Source: Berberis thunbergii (taxonomy: Eukaryota > Streptophyta > Magnoliopsida > Ranunculales > Berberidaceae). Taken from it: a DNA stretch of 64,000 bases. Within the stretch, counting starts at the first letter, position 1, and every line of letters begins with the position of its first letter. Where the stretch lies: assembly GCA_003290165.1 (NCBI GenBank), contig QNQO01001850.1, positions 124,001-188,000 on the forward strand, in the 5' to 3' direction. A program made the position numbers and the translations under genes. The notes beneath the pieces are model-generated. The model was given only the letters and a program-made list of their open reading frames with translations, made no database searches and was not told the origin of the DNA. Below are positions 35,285 to 45,849 of the stretch, piece after piece.

Positions 35285-35774
35285 TTCATGAAGTTCTCCA
35301 AGTTGCCCCTTGATGTGTATTTCATAGACATTCATTAGGTAATCAACCTCCAACTGCAGAAATAACAATAATAGTTCTATCAGACAAATCAAAATTAAAC
35401 TAGACAAACGAATATTTAAAATGTGGAACACTTATTTGCAGGCGACTCCAGTTTTGTGTACTGAATATGAAAGCCGACAAAACAGGAATTTCATATTCGA
35501 TACATTGACGACATAGGTCTTTAAGGTTAGGGAGTAGCCTTTCATGAACAGCATATGCTAGCACATTGTGTTCCTTTGCCCATCTCATATTCCCACCTAA
35601 AATCACTGACACTGCCACGTCTATTCTAAGACCAGTTTTTGCGACTAAGTTTCATCTAACTTCAATCTTATCCATCACACTCCAGCTAAGGTTTTGGAGT
35701 TGGACAGAAGAGTTAACAACTGAAGAAGAAGAAATGAGACTGAGATTTATGGCAAACAGAAGGGAAGAATCCAT
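35285..35774 (-). pseudogene. cis-Prenyltransferase (dehydrodolichyl diphosphate synthase family) pseudogene
   Basis: The family condenses isopentenyl diphosphate units into Z-polyprenyl diphosphates. Exon 1 runs from an ATG at 35774 to 35436: a Ser-rich, plastid-targeting-like 40-residue start, an in-frame stop near 35654, then ILGGNMRWAKEHNV and IPVLSAFIFSTQNWSR. Exon 2 is 35353-35285 (LEVDYLMNVYEIHIKGQLGE, 23 codons, before GTGAGC). The signature D-G-N-x-R-W is G-G-N-M-R-W, so the catalytic Asp is lost. The exon 1 donor is ATAAGT rather than GTAAGT. The C-terminal two thirds are missing, and the RTE element begins at the next bases. Confidence 0.78.
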
Positions 35775-36596
35775 TTGGATGCCGAGGTATATTGATTTTG
35801 GAGATGGATGAAGATTGCTAGGTGGCTGTAAGTTAAAAATGAAGAGAGGGAGAAGAAATCATCTGCATTAGTCTTGAATATACATTTTTTTATTTATTTG
35901 TAATCTGGTTTGATTTCTTTCTCTTTCAAATGAACCTGCTTTGACTTCATAAACAATACACAAACACCAAATTGACAAATTTATAACAACCCCAGGTGTT
36001 GATTTATTTATCAAATACACAAACCTTGCATGGCCAAATGTATCACAAGAAGAAAATCGCAGAGTAAGAATATTTTTCCAGAATTTGAAGTTGAAGCTGG
36101 CTTTATTTTGGCAAATAAAAAAATTATCTCCCACCAAACAAAATTTCCACAATTTTATAACAAACCAACCAGAGTTTATGTTCTTCATTCTCTCTTCTTC
36201 TTTCCTTCCTCTCTCTAATGTTTAGAAGTGAAGAAAGATTGGCTCTGGAAGACAGCAGGTCAATAGAGACTGCAATCAGCTATACAATGGAATGGCAAAA
36301 ACAATGCAAGAACCTAATAACTTGGAAACTCAAAACAGAAATCTGCAGGTAAATCAAGATAAGAATACTGCATAATACATTCTATTGACAGCAAATCTGA
36401 ATAATTTATAACACCTCGAAATTTTGCCAATACATTCACATGGTGCACAATGACTCCCCGAAACAGGAAGAGAAACTATTATCAGTACAGAATAGATACT
36501 AATAGAAGTACTCACCAGCACAACCCAAATTACCATGATAATACAAAAGTCTTAACACTCTTCTAGCATTCTGACTTCCTGACGTGCACCAACAGA
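35775..36596. other. Spacer and 3' UTR region of the CCHC gene
   Basis: Holds the minus-strand 3' UTR of the zinc-finger gene (from 36596 downward). No second gene was seen. Short ORFs at 35868-36218 have no recognised family. Confidence 0.4.
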
Positions 36597-39500
36597 TTAA
36601 TACCTACGGAGACCACGGTCAAATATCCGGCCTGATGGGCACTCGTAAGCTTGGTGCCCTCGCCCACCACAGTTGTGGCAGATGATAATGGCCACACAGT
36701 CACGACTGATGTGCCCTGGATGACCACAGGTGCGACAAATAATATCACGGAAAGGCCCACCCACAATCTCAGATGCAAGGTGCGGAGTTGACTTTGGACA
36801 CTGGCGAGCAACATGGCCAGAAACATTGCATACATTGCAGACAGGCTCATTTGGGCATTCACGAGCCAGGTGACCCGTCTTACGGCAGTTGTTACAAGCC
36901 TTCTCATTGGTGCAATCAACAGCAATGTGGCCCGGCTTATAGCAGTTGTTGCATAGTCTTGCATCGTGGAGGGGCAAGCCCGAGCCTGAGCAGTCACGAG
37001 CCAAGTGGCCCACTTTGCCGCACACATGGCATATTGGATCGTTGCTGCACTGACTTGCCACATGCCCAGATTCCTTGCAGTTCCAACACATAGTCTTGGC
37101 ATTGCACTCGGAAGCGATGTGCCTAGAATACGATAAATTGTATCAGTAAAGCGAGTGGCAGTCCTTTTTTGGGCTAATACACTAAGATTATACTACTGAT
37201 AGTCAATACAAAACAGCGCTGGAAAGTGAGCTTTTCACATTTTGGCTATACATGATCCGGATTGCCTAATCGTCACTTCAAAGTTAGTGTTCAACTCCGT
37301 AAAATTTTAAAATATATAAACAAATAAAATGTAAGTGGTGGATGGGGGCATTCCTCTCAGACAAATGCCTCAGTTAACATCAAGGTTTTAGAATGGATGT
37401 TTTCAGACTCGTCATCTATTTTCACATCATTAAGGAATACCCCTATTCAACCACAAAAGGAGCTGGGCCATTCAATTCAAAAGAAAGAAAAATCCATGAA
37501 CAAGACAGCAAACATAACATTAGCCCACAGGTGGATTGACATATGTGGCAGGGGGATACCTCTCAGACAAATGCCTCAGTTAACATCAAGGTTTTAGAAT
37601 GGATGTTATCAGACTCGTTATCTATTTTTACATCATTAAGGAATCCCCTTATTGCAAACATTTGACACCCTCAAAACACCAACAAATAAGTTGAAGCAAA
37701 AGGAGGCAGACTTATGCATGCTTGAGTAACATTAAAGTTGGTGGCTACATTGCAAATGCTTACCACTTGAGCGCAAGACTTTCAAGCGATATATTTTAGG
37801 CCAAGTTGTTGAGCAGGTTGCAAAAATTCAATAAAACAAGAGTTACATGTTGCGAATATTAGCCTCGTTTAACAAACATAGGTGGAAAAGAAGTCCATTT
37901 AACACTTCCCAAGTGTAACCCCACTAATGTGCAATGAGTACTACACCTTAAAATAAACCTCTAATCAAAATTAAATTAATCAAATAAAAAAGTGCAAAAA
38001 AAATCCCCAATAGATTCATTACATGCCAGACTAGACTAAGAAAATGGACCATATATGAGAAATGTTAAGAAAAGTTAAATCACATTTTAAAACACAGATT
38101 CTATGTTATATAATTTTCAAACCATAAACAAGAACTTCAAAAAAGAATAAAGACAAAATCAATAAAAAGCCAACTCGAGTCTTCATGGTTCAAAACAAGT
38201 TCATATGAACAAAGTAATGCTTACCCAGGAAGTCCACAGTTGTTGCAAACAGCCTCATTGGGACAATCTCTGGCAAAATGTCCCGGTCTTTTACAGTTCT
38301 TGCACAAATAGTCTTGCCTGGAGGAAATAAGAAAAAAAGATAAAAAAGGATTAGGATCATTCATTATAAAACAATACTTCTGAACATAAAATAAAATTAA
38401 AAAGATATGGCAAAATGGAGGGATCCTTCTCAAGAACAGATTCTGACTTGATCTTGAGAATTGAAGTTCTCGAGACCAGAGCTTAAAAAAATTTCTAGCC
38501 AATCTTGAGAATTCCAACTCTTAACAATTTTATTAGTTAAAGCTCAACAAGCTATCTAGCGTATCTCATATTGTGGATCCGAACAAATAACCCATAGAAA
38601 CTAGCAAAACAAAATTCGTATCATAAACAATAGATGTAGAGTTCAGATGTAGCTCACGTAGTCATGAAGTTAGGATTACTGGGCAACGATGAACGCCAAA
38701 AAGAGAGATACAAAAAATGAATGAGAGACCCATCCATGATCCTTCATTCTCTTTCTTTCTATACCAGACATGTAACGGCCACTGCCATAGGATAAAACCA
38801 GGACAGGAACCTGACTATGTTTGGAGAATTGTTTCTTTCTTCCCTTTTTTTGAGAATAGAGGTCGAGGAAACAAATGAAAGACTCGTCACAAAGAGACAA
38901 TGCAAGACGCGTCACATGGCACTATGGCAGATAAATGATATATAACTAGGAAGTTGGGTTTTGTTGAGGGGCATAATGTCGCTTCAAACAAGTTCATGGA
39001 GAAAGAAAACTATCACAAGCACACCAGATTTAGTATGAAAACCATAAATCGAATCAATCCCCAAGCACTTGTCCATGACATTCATTTTAACGTTGAAATT
39101 AAGAATTGGAGAGCTCTAACTCTTAAAGGTTATCCAACTGCAACTGCTATTATTGAAATAAAAAACATGGAAAATATTAATACATCATTGAAGAGTTCAG
39201 ATGTAGATCACGTAGTCATAAAATAAGTATTACTGGGCAATGATGAACGCCAAAAAGAGGAAGTATAGAAAATGGATGAAAGACTCATCCAAGATCCTTC
39301 CTTCTCTTTCTTTCTATACCAAACATGCAACGGTATCTACCATAGGATAAATCCAGGACAGGAACCTGACTGTCTGGTGAATCATTTTTTTGAATGTTGG
39401 AGAACAGAAATTCTTAATGGCCTGGGTTGACTGCCTGGGGAGCGAAAATGCATTTTTGCCCCCCCTCGTTAAACATTTTTCTCCAAAAAGGTGTTTAAAG

Positions 39501-42500
39501 AGGGGGGGGGGGGGCAAAAATGTATTTTCGCCCCCAGGCAGTCAACCCAGGCCAGCTAGAATTACTCGTTGGAGAAATGGTTAAAATAGCCAATCAAGTA
39601 AATCATTGACTTCCTTAATGGAATCATCAACATCAAAGTCTAAACTAAAATGAGTCAAACAAGCCTCTAAATGGTCATGTGTATCATGAAGATAGTCAAG
39701 GGGAGACTCTAAAGAATGTTCACAATTTGATTCTATGTGTGAGTCATTTTTTAAAGATTTTTTTATTATAATAAATTGAAACATATTTGGATAAAAATAT
39801 TCATCATTATTTTGATAACTTGCATAAGCCAATATGTACAAAAAGTCATATAACTATTTAGAATTGGTTTCTACAGGTACGTCCCAGAGTTTATTCACAA
39901 GCTGGAGCTGGAATCCAATGAACTCCTGAAAACAGATGGTGACAATCATAAAGTAAAGAAAGTAGATGAAGGGAAAATCCAAAAAATGAAAGCAAGAAAA
40001 GAAAGTAGTTGAAAAATGGCAGCAAATGTGCAGGCAACAGGAGAAGAAGGCAGCATGATCTTATTGAATAAAGTCTATTAATGTTTCTTACTATATGAAG
40101 TATGTCTATTCTTACTAAATGAAGTACGTTAAAAGTGTTCTTACTAAGCATCCTTAATGTTTCATGCACAAACACATTATGAACTAACAAGATCTGTGTT
40201 TGGTTACTTTAGTTTGTAACTTTGTATATATACAACATCCAGAAACAAATTATAAAACATAACTAAAAACAGAGTACCAAAAGTATTGACAAATGAATCT
40301 ATGTATTGACGTATATCCCTTCAAAATTCCCTATCAAATGGTAAGTTCAATTGTTGTTTTCCTCAAAAGTCATTTTAACTTGTGTCCTTCAATTGGTGAA
40401 ATTTGTTGCAATGTTCAGGTTTTTCAATGTTGTTGATTTTAGATACGAGTCCATGCTTATTTTTTGTGATGGTCATATTTGTACATGCCCCTACATGGAC
40501 GCTGTTAAACTAGGTCATTTCTTTGTAGTTTGTTATATAATGGTCACGAGCCGCAAGGGTTCTGTGTGTTATACATGTTGAATTAGATATGTGAAGTTCT
40601 TTATAATGACAAAAACATTGAATTATTATAGCCAGCCAAGCCTATCCAAGCACAAAACCATTGTTACATGATGAACATAGACAAGCCTTTCAACATTGTT
40701 ACATGATGAACATAGACAAGCCTAACCAAGCACAAAACCATTGTTACATGATGTAATTGTTGTTCACCCGAATCACCCCTCTTTTTATACCATAGATAAA
40801 ACAACAAAATAGAAAGAAAAAAAAAAAAAAAAGATCTGTGAAAAAAAAACAGTAGCAAAACAGATCATAGAAAAAAAAAACACAACATATATGAAGAGGG
40901 AAGAAGATTAGCTTTCATTCAAGAGGGATTGAGGGAAGACGCATTAGCAAAACAAATCATAGAAGAAAAAAAAAAAGCAGCAGTCGGCCTCTGTGAACAG
41001 TTCTGTGAAAAAAAAAATTGCAACATATTTGAAGAGGGAAGAAGATTAGAAGAAGATGACGAAGAACAAAGGAAGAAACATACATGTTTGCATTTGCTGA
41101 TAGCTGATTTGAAGGAGAAGAAGAAGAAGAGGCGTTGAGAAGAAGGAGAAGAATAGCCATCTGATTCTCCTTCTCGACCCTAATTAACCCTACATACCCC
41201 AAACTTTGGGCTTATTGGGTTTTGGGCTTTTTGGGTTTTAATTCAGTTTTGAGTTTTAATTGTTTAAAAGGCCTGAAGCGGTTGAGGCGGGTAAGACGTG
41301 AGGCGGAAAGAAGCGGGTCGAGGCGAACGCCTCATTTTACCGCTCCGCCTCGCCCCAGTTTGAAGCGCCCCTTTGCCAAACCGCCTCGAGGCGTGCCTAG
41401 GCATCCGCCTTAACAACACTGAGAAAGGCATATGTCTAATGAGTCAACATGGGAAGGAGATGTCTGTAGTGTCTCAGAATCTACAAGTTAATCTATAAAT
41501 GAGGTTTTATCAGCCTTCTTATGAGAGGAGGATGCAACCTGTGTAAAATTGGGTGAGGATATAATAACACTCATGTCAGGCATTCCTACCTGATTATCAA
41601 CCAATTTTCCATTCCTAAGGGTAGTAATGGATTGGACATCTTTACTGTCCGGCTCAGATATGCCACTAATTTCAAATTGACCATTTGAGTCAGAAATAAC
41701 ATAATACAATGTACTTTTAATACAAAGTCCAAGGTAGACACCTAACCAACTAGAAAGATATAACTCATATCATAGATAAATTTTAACTTTATTACAAATT
41801 TCACATAAACATCATAGACTTCATAGTATGAGCATGACTTCATATCAAAATATGGAAATGAGTTTGTAAATGCCAAAATAATTTGAAGTTGTTGAAAGTG
41901 AAAGAAAAGTACCACAAGAACCAAGATTTAGCATTGAAGGCCTAGATAACACTATAGCAATGTGATATTTATGCAATTTTCCAACAGACCTTGAAATTGT
42001 AATTATTATTGAAATAAAACCATGACATGCATCGTTCATCATTAATACATTATGCATCGATGTAGAGTCCAGATGTTGCTCATGAGTCATAATGTCATGA
42101 TTATTGGGTAACAATGAAAGCCAAAAAGAGGTACTAAAGATGAATGAGAAACCCATTCATGATCCTTCACTTTCTCTATACCAATCATGTAATGGCATCT
42201 GCCATTGTATAAATTCCAGGACAGGAACCTGACTTGTGTCTCGAAAAATCAAAATAAAATAAAAACTAAAAATCCCGGTAAGTGTAAAAGATTAATTGAG
42301 AAAAGCTCCTAGTCCACACAAATGCATGACATGAACAACAAAACCAGTCACTTAATTTTAGCTACCATAAACACCAACAAACTGGACACCATGAGAATGT
42401 AGAGCTGGACAAAAACCAATCTGCTTTAGTGTGGAATCCTTGTTGGCTCACATAGTATCAAACTGTGACTACTGAGGCAACTTTGGGATGCCGAGCAGGA

Positions 42501-44934
42501 TGTCTCATAATTTTTCTATACAAGGCGTGTAAGGGCATCTACCATGGAAATTCAAGGTAGTACCAGATTACACTGCCTGGAAAGTGATAATTATCTAATA
42601 CAAATTCAACATTTTACAATGTACTTTTAATACAAATTCAATATTATACAATGTACTTTTAATCTGTACAGTTAAAAAGGAGTTATAACTCCTCTATAAT
42701 GTGTAACAAATATAAAAAAATATAAAGGTATGTGGTAACGGCAACCGATATATCGCTCATATAGCGGTCGTTATGAATAAAATGTTATAACTTGTAATGG
42801 CTTTATAAAACTTGTTAAATATATTAAAAATAAAACCGATTCATTTTTCTTTTCTTTTTTCAAATCTAAGCAAAGAAGAAACTGAAAGAAGAAGAAGAAT
42901 TGAAGAAGACAAGGATTGTGCAATCGAGCTGAAGAAGACGAAGACCGTGCAATCGAACCTCCGGACCGTGCGATCGAAAACCTCCGGACCGTGCGATCGA
43001 ACCACCAGACTGTGTGATCAAACCGACCTTTATGCGGGAACCTCCCTTGAACCTATATTTCTATTTTCTGCTTCCCCACCCATTTCTGGTAATCCTTGGT
43101 GAAATTTTGAATTGTTTTGAAGATTTTGGGTCTATAAAATACACAAGATTTGTTTGATGGGTTTTATAAACTTCCCTGATTTGTTTGATGGGTAATTAGA
43201 TGGGTTTATAAAATCAACTGGTGTGGAGTTGTAGAAATCTCACCAATGTTTTAAAAGGAGATTGAGGCGTACGCCTTGAGGCGCAAGTCGAGGCGGGGCG
43301 CACAGAAATCGCCTCTGCGCGTACAAGTTGAGGTGCCAATTGAAGGCGTTTTGAGGCGTACGCTTTTTTATTTTCTGCCAGCATGAAGACGATAGGTTGG
43401 AACAAAGTGGCAAGAATGATCAGTTAAGCTTAAATTTGTCTATCTTAAGCTCTGCGGGGGTAGTATCCAAGGGTGGGACAGAGATACCATCAAGAAGATA
43501 TGGGTCAGTAACATTGCCCCCAAAGCATGTGTTTTTGTTTGGATTGCCTTAATTGGGAATACCCTCAAAAAGGGCAATCTCCTTAGAAGAGGTAGGCATG
43601 TGAACAACAAATGCGTCATGCATGTCAAGCAATGAATCAATCAACCATTTGCTTGTCAACTGCATTGTTTCTAGGTGCATTTGGGGAGCCATTTACCAAA
43701 TAACGCCAACTGAATATCTCACTAATACATAAAAAATCAATTTGATGGAACTTTTATTTTTATTCTCTCGATTTCCATTTGATTTCCTTATAAATACATT
43801 AAATCATAAATACTTAGTGGGGGTATAAAAATATATTTAAAATATATATTTATTATAGACCTTTATATACCGTTATATTCCTATATAATCCTTTATAACT
43901 TGTAACAATCCTAGGCCGTTATGGGTCCGTCATCCGTTTTAACTGCATAGCTTTTAATACAAAGTCCAAGGTAGACACCTAACTTACTAGAAATATACAA
44001 CTAATATCATTGACAAATTTCAATTTTAATACAAATTTCACATACACATAAGTTGTTGAAAGTAAAGGAAAAGTACCACAACACCCAAGATTTAGCATTG
44101 AAACCCTGGATAACCCTCTATAGCAATGTTATATTTATTCATTTCACCCGCAGATATTGAAATTGTAATTACTGAAAGACTGACATATACTTTGCATCAT
44201 TAAACATTACACATCAATGTACAGTTCAGACATAGAGAGGTACAGAAGATGAATGAGAGACCCATTTATGATCCTTCCTTCTCTTTCTTTATATACCAAA
44301 CATGTAACAGCATTTGCCATTGGATAAATCCAGTACAGGGACCTGACTCTGGAAAATCAACTCTCTTTTTGTAAGTGTAGGAGATTATTTGAGAAAGGCT
44401 CCTATCCCAAATAAAATCTTGTCATGAACAACAAAATTAGTCACTAAATATCAGCTACCATAAACACCAACAAACTGGACCCCATGTGAACATAGAGCAG
44501 GACACCAAAACCAACCTGCTTTACTGTAGAATCCTTGTGAGCTCAGTCATAAAAGTGTGAACACTGAGCCCTAAGTTGGATGCAGTAGGTTGGGTCCTCA
44601 TAATTTCGCTATACAAAGCGTGTAGTGGTATCATCTACCATTGAAATTCAAGGTAGACACCAGATTACACTGCCTGGAAAGTGATAATTAAGTATCTACC
44701 ACAAATTCCACACATTTAATTATCTTAATATGCGAATGAATGCATTCACAGATATTCAAATGCATTTGCAGTGAGTTATAACAAAACACAATCAATAGGG
44801 TAGTAGTTAAACCTGTAAGAACGACGTTGATCCTTGCGATAGGGAGCATCACGGTAGGACGCACGATCTCGCTCGGTGCTTCGCACTCGCCTTGCTCGAG
44901 GTGGGCTTCGACTCCTGCTGCTGTCCGAACTCAT
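36597..44934 (-). CDS. Nine-knuckle CCHC zinc-finger protein (At1g75560-like, CNBP/GIS2-type)
   Basis: The coding exons are 44934-44813, 38317-38225 and 37122-36597, totalling 741 bp, or 246 residues plus TAA. All junctions are GT-AG and the phases match. Residues 1-41 are Ser/Arg-rich (RSRSPPRARR). Nine C-x2-C-x4-H-x4-C knuckles follow, beginning CKNCKRPGHFARDC and ending CHNCGGRGHQAYEC, and the protein ends in Arg-Arg-Tyr. Length and knuckle order match the plant family of single-stranded nucleic-acid-binding proteins related to animal CNBP and yeast Gis2, thought to act in RNA binding and translation. The start is the first ATG after a clean TTTTACAG acceptor. The 6.5-kb second intron (38318-44812) is full of repeats. 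This is the only apparently functional gene in the window. Confidence 0.93.
37123..38224 (-). other. Intron 3 of the CCHC gene
   Basis: About 1.1 kb, with donor GTAAGC and acceptor TTCTAG. It contains a direct repeat: the GGGGG.AT.CCTCTCAGACAA block followed by CATCAAGGTTTTAGAATGGA occurs at about 37345-37440 and 37550-37645. Confidence 0.85.
38641..38816. repeat. Intronic repeat R, copy A
   Basis: Runs from GTTCAGATGTAGCTCACGTA to CCAGGACAGGAACCTGACT and includes CATGTAACGG and CTTTCTTTCTATACCA. Related copies lie at 39195-39371, 42066-42234 and 44223-44348 within the same intron. Confidence 0.8.
39195..39371. repeat. Intronic repeat R, copy B
   Basis: About 85-90% like copy A by eye, with the same ends. 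Confidence 0.8.
39418..39554. mobile_element. 137-bp foldback MITE
   Basis: Starts TGGCCTGGGTTGACTGCCTG and ends in the exact complement of those 20 bases. The arms continue as GAAAATGCATTTTTGCCCCCC and its near-complement, giving arms of about 50-55 bp around a short loop. A 13-base G run lies in the right arm. The target duplication is unclear. Confidence 0.75.
39581..39841 (-). pseudogene. Gypsy-derived polyprotein scrap
   Basis: An 86-codon minus-strand ORF contains SPLDYLHDTHDHLEACLTHF and SIKEVNDLLD, a block I associate with the gag-pol linker of plant Gypsy elements. It has the same orientation as the scrap at 41488-41709, so both may come from one decayed element in the intron. The assignment is from memory of the block only. 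Confidence 0.35.
40640..41140. repeat. Short tandem and A-rich duplicated segments
   Basis: CATTGTTACATGATGAACATAGACAAGCC-type units repeat at 40660-40755. A pair of AGCAAAACA.ATCATAGAA...TTTGAAGAGGGAAGAAGATTA segments repeats at about 40853-40912 and 40946-41052. No coding function was seen. Confidence 0.5.
41270..41421. mobile_element. GC-rich GAGGCG palindromic MITE, copy 1
   Basis: Runs from AAAGGCCTGAAGCGGTTGAGG to GCATCCGCCTTAACAACACT and is full of GAGGCG/CGCCTC units in both orientations. The same kind of sequence occurs at 43243-43380. It lies far above the local GC content. Family unknown. Confidence 0.5.
41488..41709 (-). pseudogene. Gypsy gag C-terminal scrap
   Basis: A 73-codon ORF includes QSITTLRNGKLVDNQVGMPD, resembling the A/S-I-T-T-L-R-S-G-K block that precedes the protease in plant Gypsy polyproteins. 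Nothing else of the element is recognisable here. Confidence 0.4.
41714..42600. repeat. Intronic segmental duplication, unit 1
   Basis: Starts CTTTTAATACAAAGTCCAAG and ends CCTGGAAAGTGATAATTA. It corresponds in order to 43951-44696. Repeat R copy C (42066-42234) and a second shared block (42385-42600, GAATCCTTG..GGCTCA...ACACTGCCTGG-like) lie inside it. Confidence 0.75.
42066..42234. repeat. Intronic repeat R, copy C
   Basis: Has the GAATGAGAAACCCATTCATGAT and CATGTAATGGCATCTGCC blocks and ends CCAGGACAGGAACCTGACT. Confidence 0.75.
43243..43380. mobile_element. GC-rich GAGGCG palindromic MITE, copy 2
   Basis: GAGGCGTACGCC, GAGGCGCAAGTCGAGGCG and GGCGTACGCTT units, the same family as 41270-41421, nested in the TIR transposon. 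Confidence 0.5.
43465..43700 (+). pseudogene. Reverse-transcriptase zinc-binding (zf-RVT) domain fragment
   Basis: The frame reads IWVSNIAPKACVFVWIALIGNTLKKGNLLRRG, then after a small indel a Glu-Ser-Ile-Asn-His-Leu-Leu-Val-Asn-Cys block and C-I-W-G-A. This is the C-terminal zinc-binding domain of plant L1 LINE polyproteins (P-P-K-x-x-x-F-x-W, then C-x2-C and E-x-x-x-H-L-L-x-x-C). It carries stops and a frameshift and sits between the inverted repeats of the TIR transposon. Confidence 0.65.
43951..44696. repeat. Intronic segmental duplication, unit 2
   Basis: Matches 41714-42600 in order, with a ~140-bp shortfall. Its first bases coincide with the target duplication of the TIR transposon, so the transposon landed at the junction of the two units. 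Confidence 0.72.
44223..44348. repeat. Intronic repeat R, copy E (shortened)
   Basis: Lacks the first third of copy A and keeps GAATGAGAGACCCAT, CTTTCTTTATATACCA, CATGTAACAG and AGGGACCTGACT. Confidence 0.7.
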
Positions 44935-45591
44935 TCTGTAAAAGTAATACTACCCACCAACTCCTACAAACCGCCAACAAAAGAAACAAAGCTTCTTCTT
45001 CTTCTGCAACCACCAACAAAAACTCCACCAACTCTTCCACCACCTCCTTCCTGTCCACATCACCACAAAATCAAACCACCTCCATAAGAAGTCTAATTTC
45101 ATCTCCATTCTTGAGTTCCCAAATTCACAATTTTTTTTGCCACCATACTACGTGTAGAAAATCCCACACATTAATTACAATGTAAATTTGGAAATGCAGA
45201 AAAACTAATCTCCAACAAAACCACCATTAGTAACAAAACCAATAACCCTAATCTTCCAATTCTCTTCATATTCACAAACAGTGAAGAGACTGTCAACAAC
45301 TTCCATGACTGGCTCAAACTTACTCTAACGAAAGTTGTTAAGCTTAAAGGATAGACGAAGAAAAAAATGTAATCTTTGATCTAATTATACATAAACCCTA
45401 ACATTAAACCAAACGAAACAGTAAACCCCACGCCCGACGAACAAAAACCCTAACTTTTAATCGAAAATGATTTGGATAAAACAGGCAGAGATCGATCGAT
45501 CGATCGATTGTGATTGTTGTGTATGAAAGAGGGATTGAAACGACAAAAGGAACAGACAAGAGAAACAGAGAGAAAATTAAAAAAAACCAAC

Positions 45592-45675
45592 CTTCAAAGA
45601 AAGTTTTGAGACGAAGCGGCGACGACGAGAGGGGAAGAGAAACCCTAATTTATCGTCTCTAAACGAATTGAATCG
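45592..45675 (-). other. Non-coding 5' UTR exon of the CCHC gene
   Basis: The minus strand shows CGCCGCTTCGTCTCAAAACT then TTTGAAG/GTTGG, a donor at 45591-45590. It pairs with the TTTTACAG acceptor at 44936 just before the ATG. The implied first intron is 44936-45591. The upstream limit is inferred from the TATA box. Confidence 0.6.
45640..45648. promoter_or_regulatory. telo-box (AAACCCTAA)
   Basis: The exact plant telo-box on the + strand lies within the predicted 5' UTR exon. Such boxes are common near the starts of plant translation and RNA-binding genes. Confidence 0.55.
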
Positions 45676-45702
45676 AAGAAAACCCTACTCGCCAGTGTTC
45701 AC

Positions 45703-45708
45703 TTTATA
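45703..45708 (-). promoter_or_regulatory. Likely TATA box of the CCHC gene
   Basis: The minus strand reads CCTATAAAGTGAAC, with TATAAA at 45708-45703, about 30 bp upstream of the assumed start near 45675. Position and sequence fit a plant core promoter. No transcript evidence is available. Confidence 0.45.
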
Positions 45709-45849
45709 GGATTTTTACATCCAGTATTTACCAAAAGGCCGACCGATGTTATGGGCACCTTATCTGGACTATATAATTCACACTCCACTTTTAAGCGTGG
45801 ATTTTGTCCACATTTTTCTTGTTCCGAAAATGTGCTCCATATCTGGACT

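Larger units (their letters stand above)
42664..43950. mobile_element. TIR transposon, 1.29 kb, carrying a captured LINE domain
   Basis: The terminal inverted repeats are CTGTACAGTTAAAA at the left and the complement of CTATGCAGTTAAAA at the right. The target duplication CTTTTAAT (42656-42663 and 43951-43958) is 8 bp exact, which suggests hAT; one more base, A versus G, would make 9 and suggest Mutator. Inside are an 18-bp minisatellite around CCGGACCGTGCGATCGAA (42935-43015), a GC-rich MITE (43243-43380) and a reverse-transcriptase zinc-binding domain fragment (43465-43700). No transposase was seen. Confidence 0.7.
38318..44812 (-). other. 6.5-kb intron 2 of the CCHC gene, packed with repeats
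   Basis: Bounded by donor AG/GTTTAAC at 44812 and acceptor CTCCAG at 38318. It holds the foldback element 39418-39554, Gypsy scraps, a GC-rich MITE, a TIR transposon (42664-43950), a tandem segmental duplication and dispersed copies of a short repeat, listed separately. It carries no independent gene that I recognise. Confidence 0.85.

Noticed and set aside
36773..37093. 106-codon plus-strand ORF over the zinc-finger exon
   Set aside because: It is the antisense shadow of the nine-knuckle CCHC exon and has no domain of its own.
40929..41138. 69-codon Lys/Glu-rich ORF
   Set aside because: Reading of an A-rich duplicated segment. No domain.
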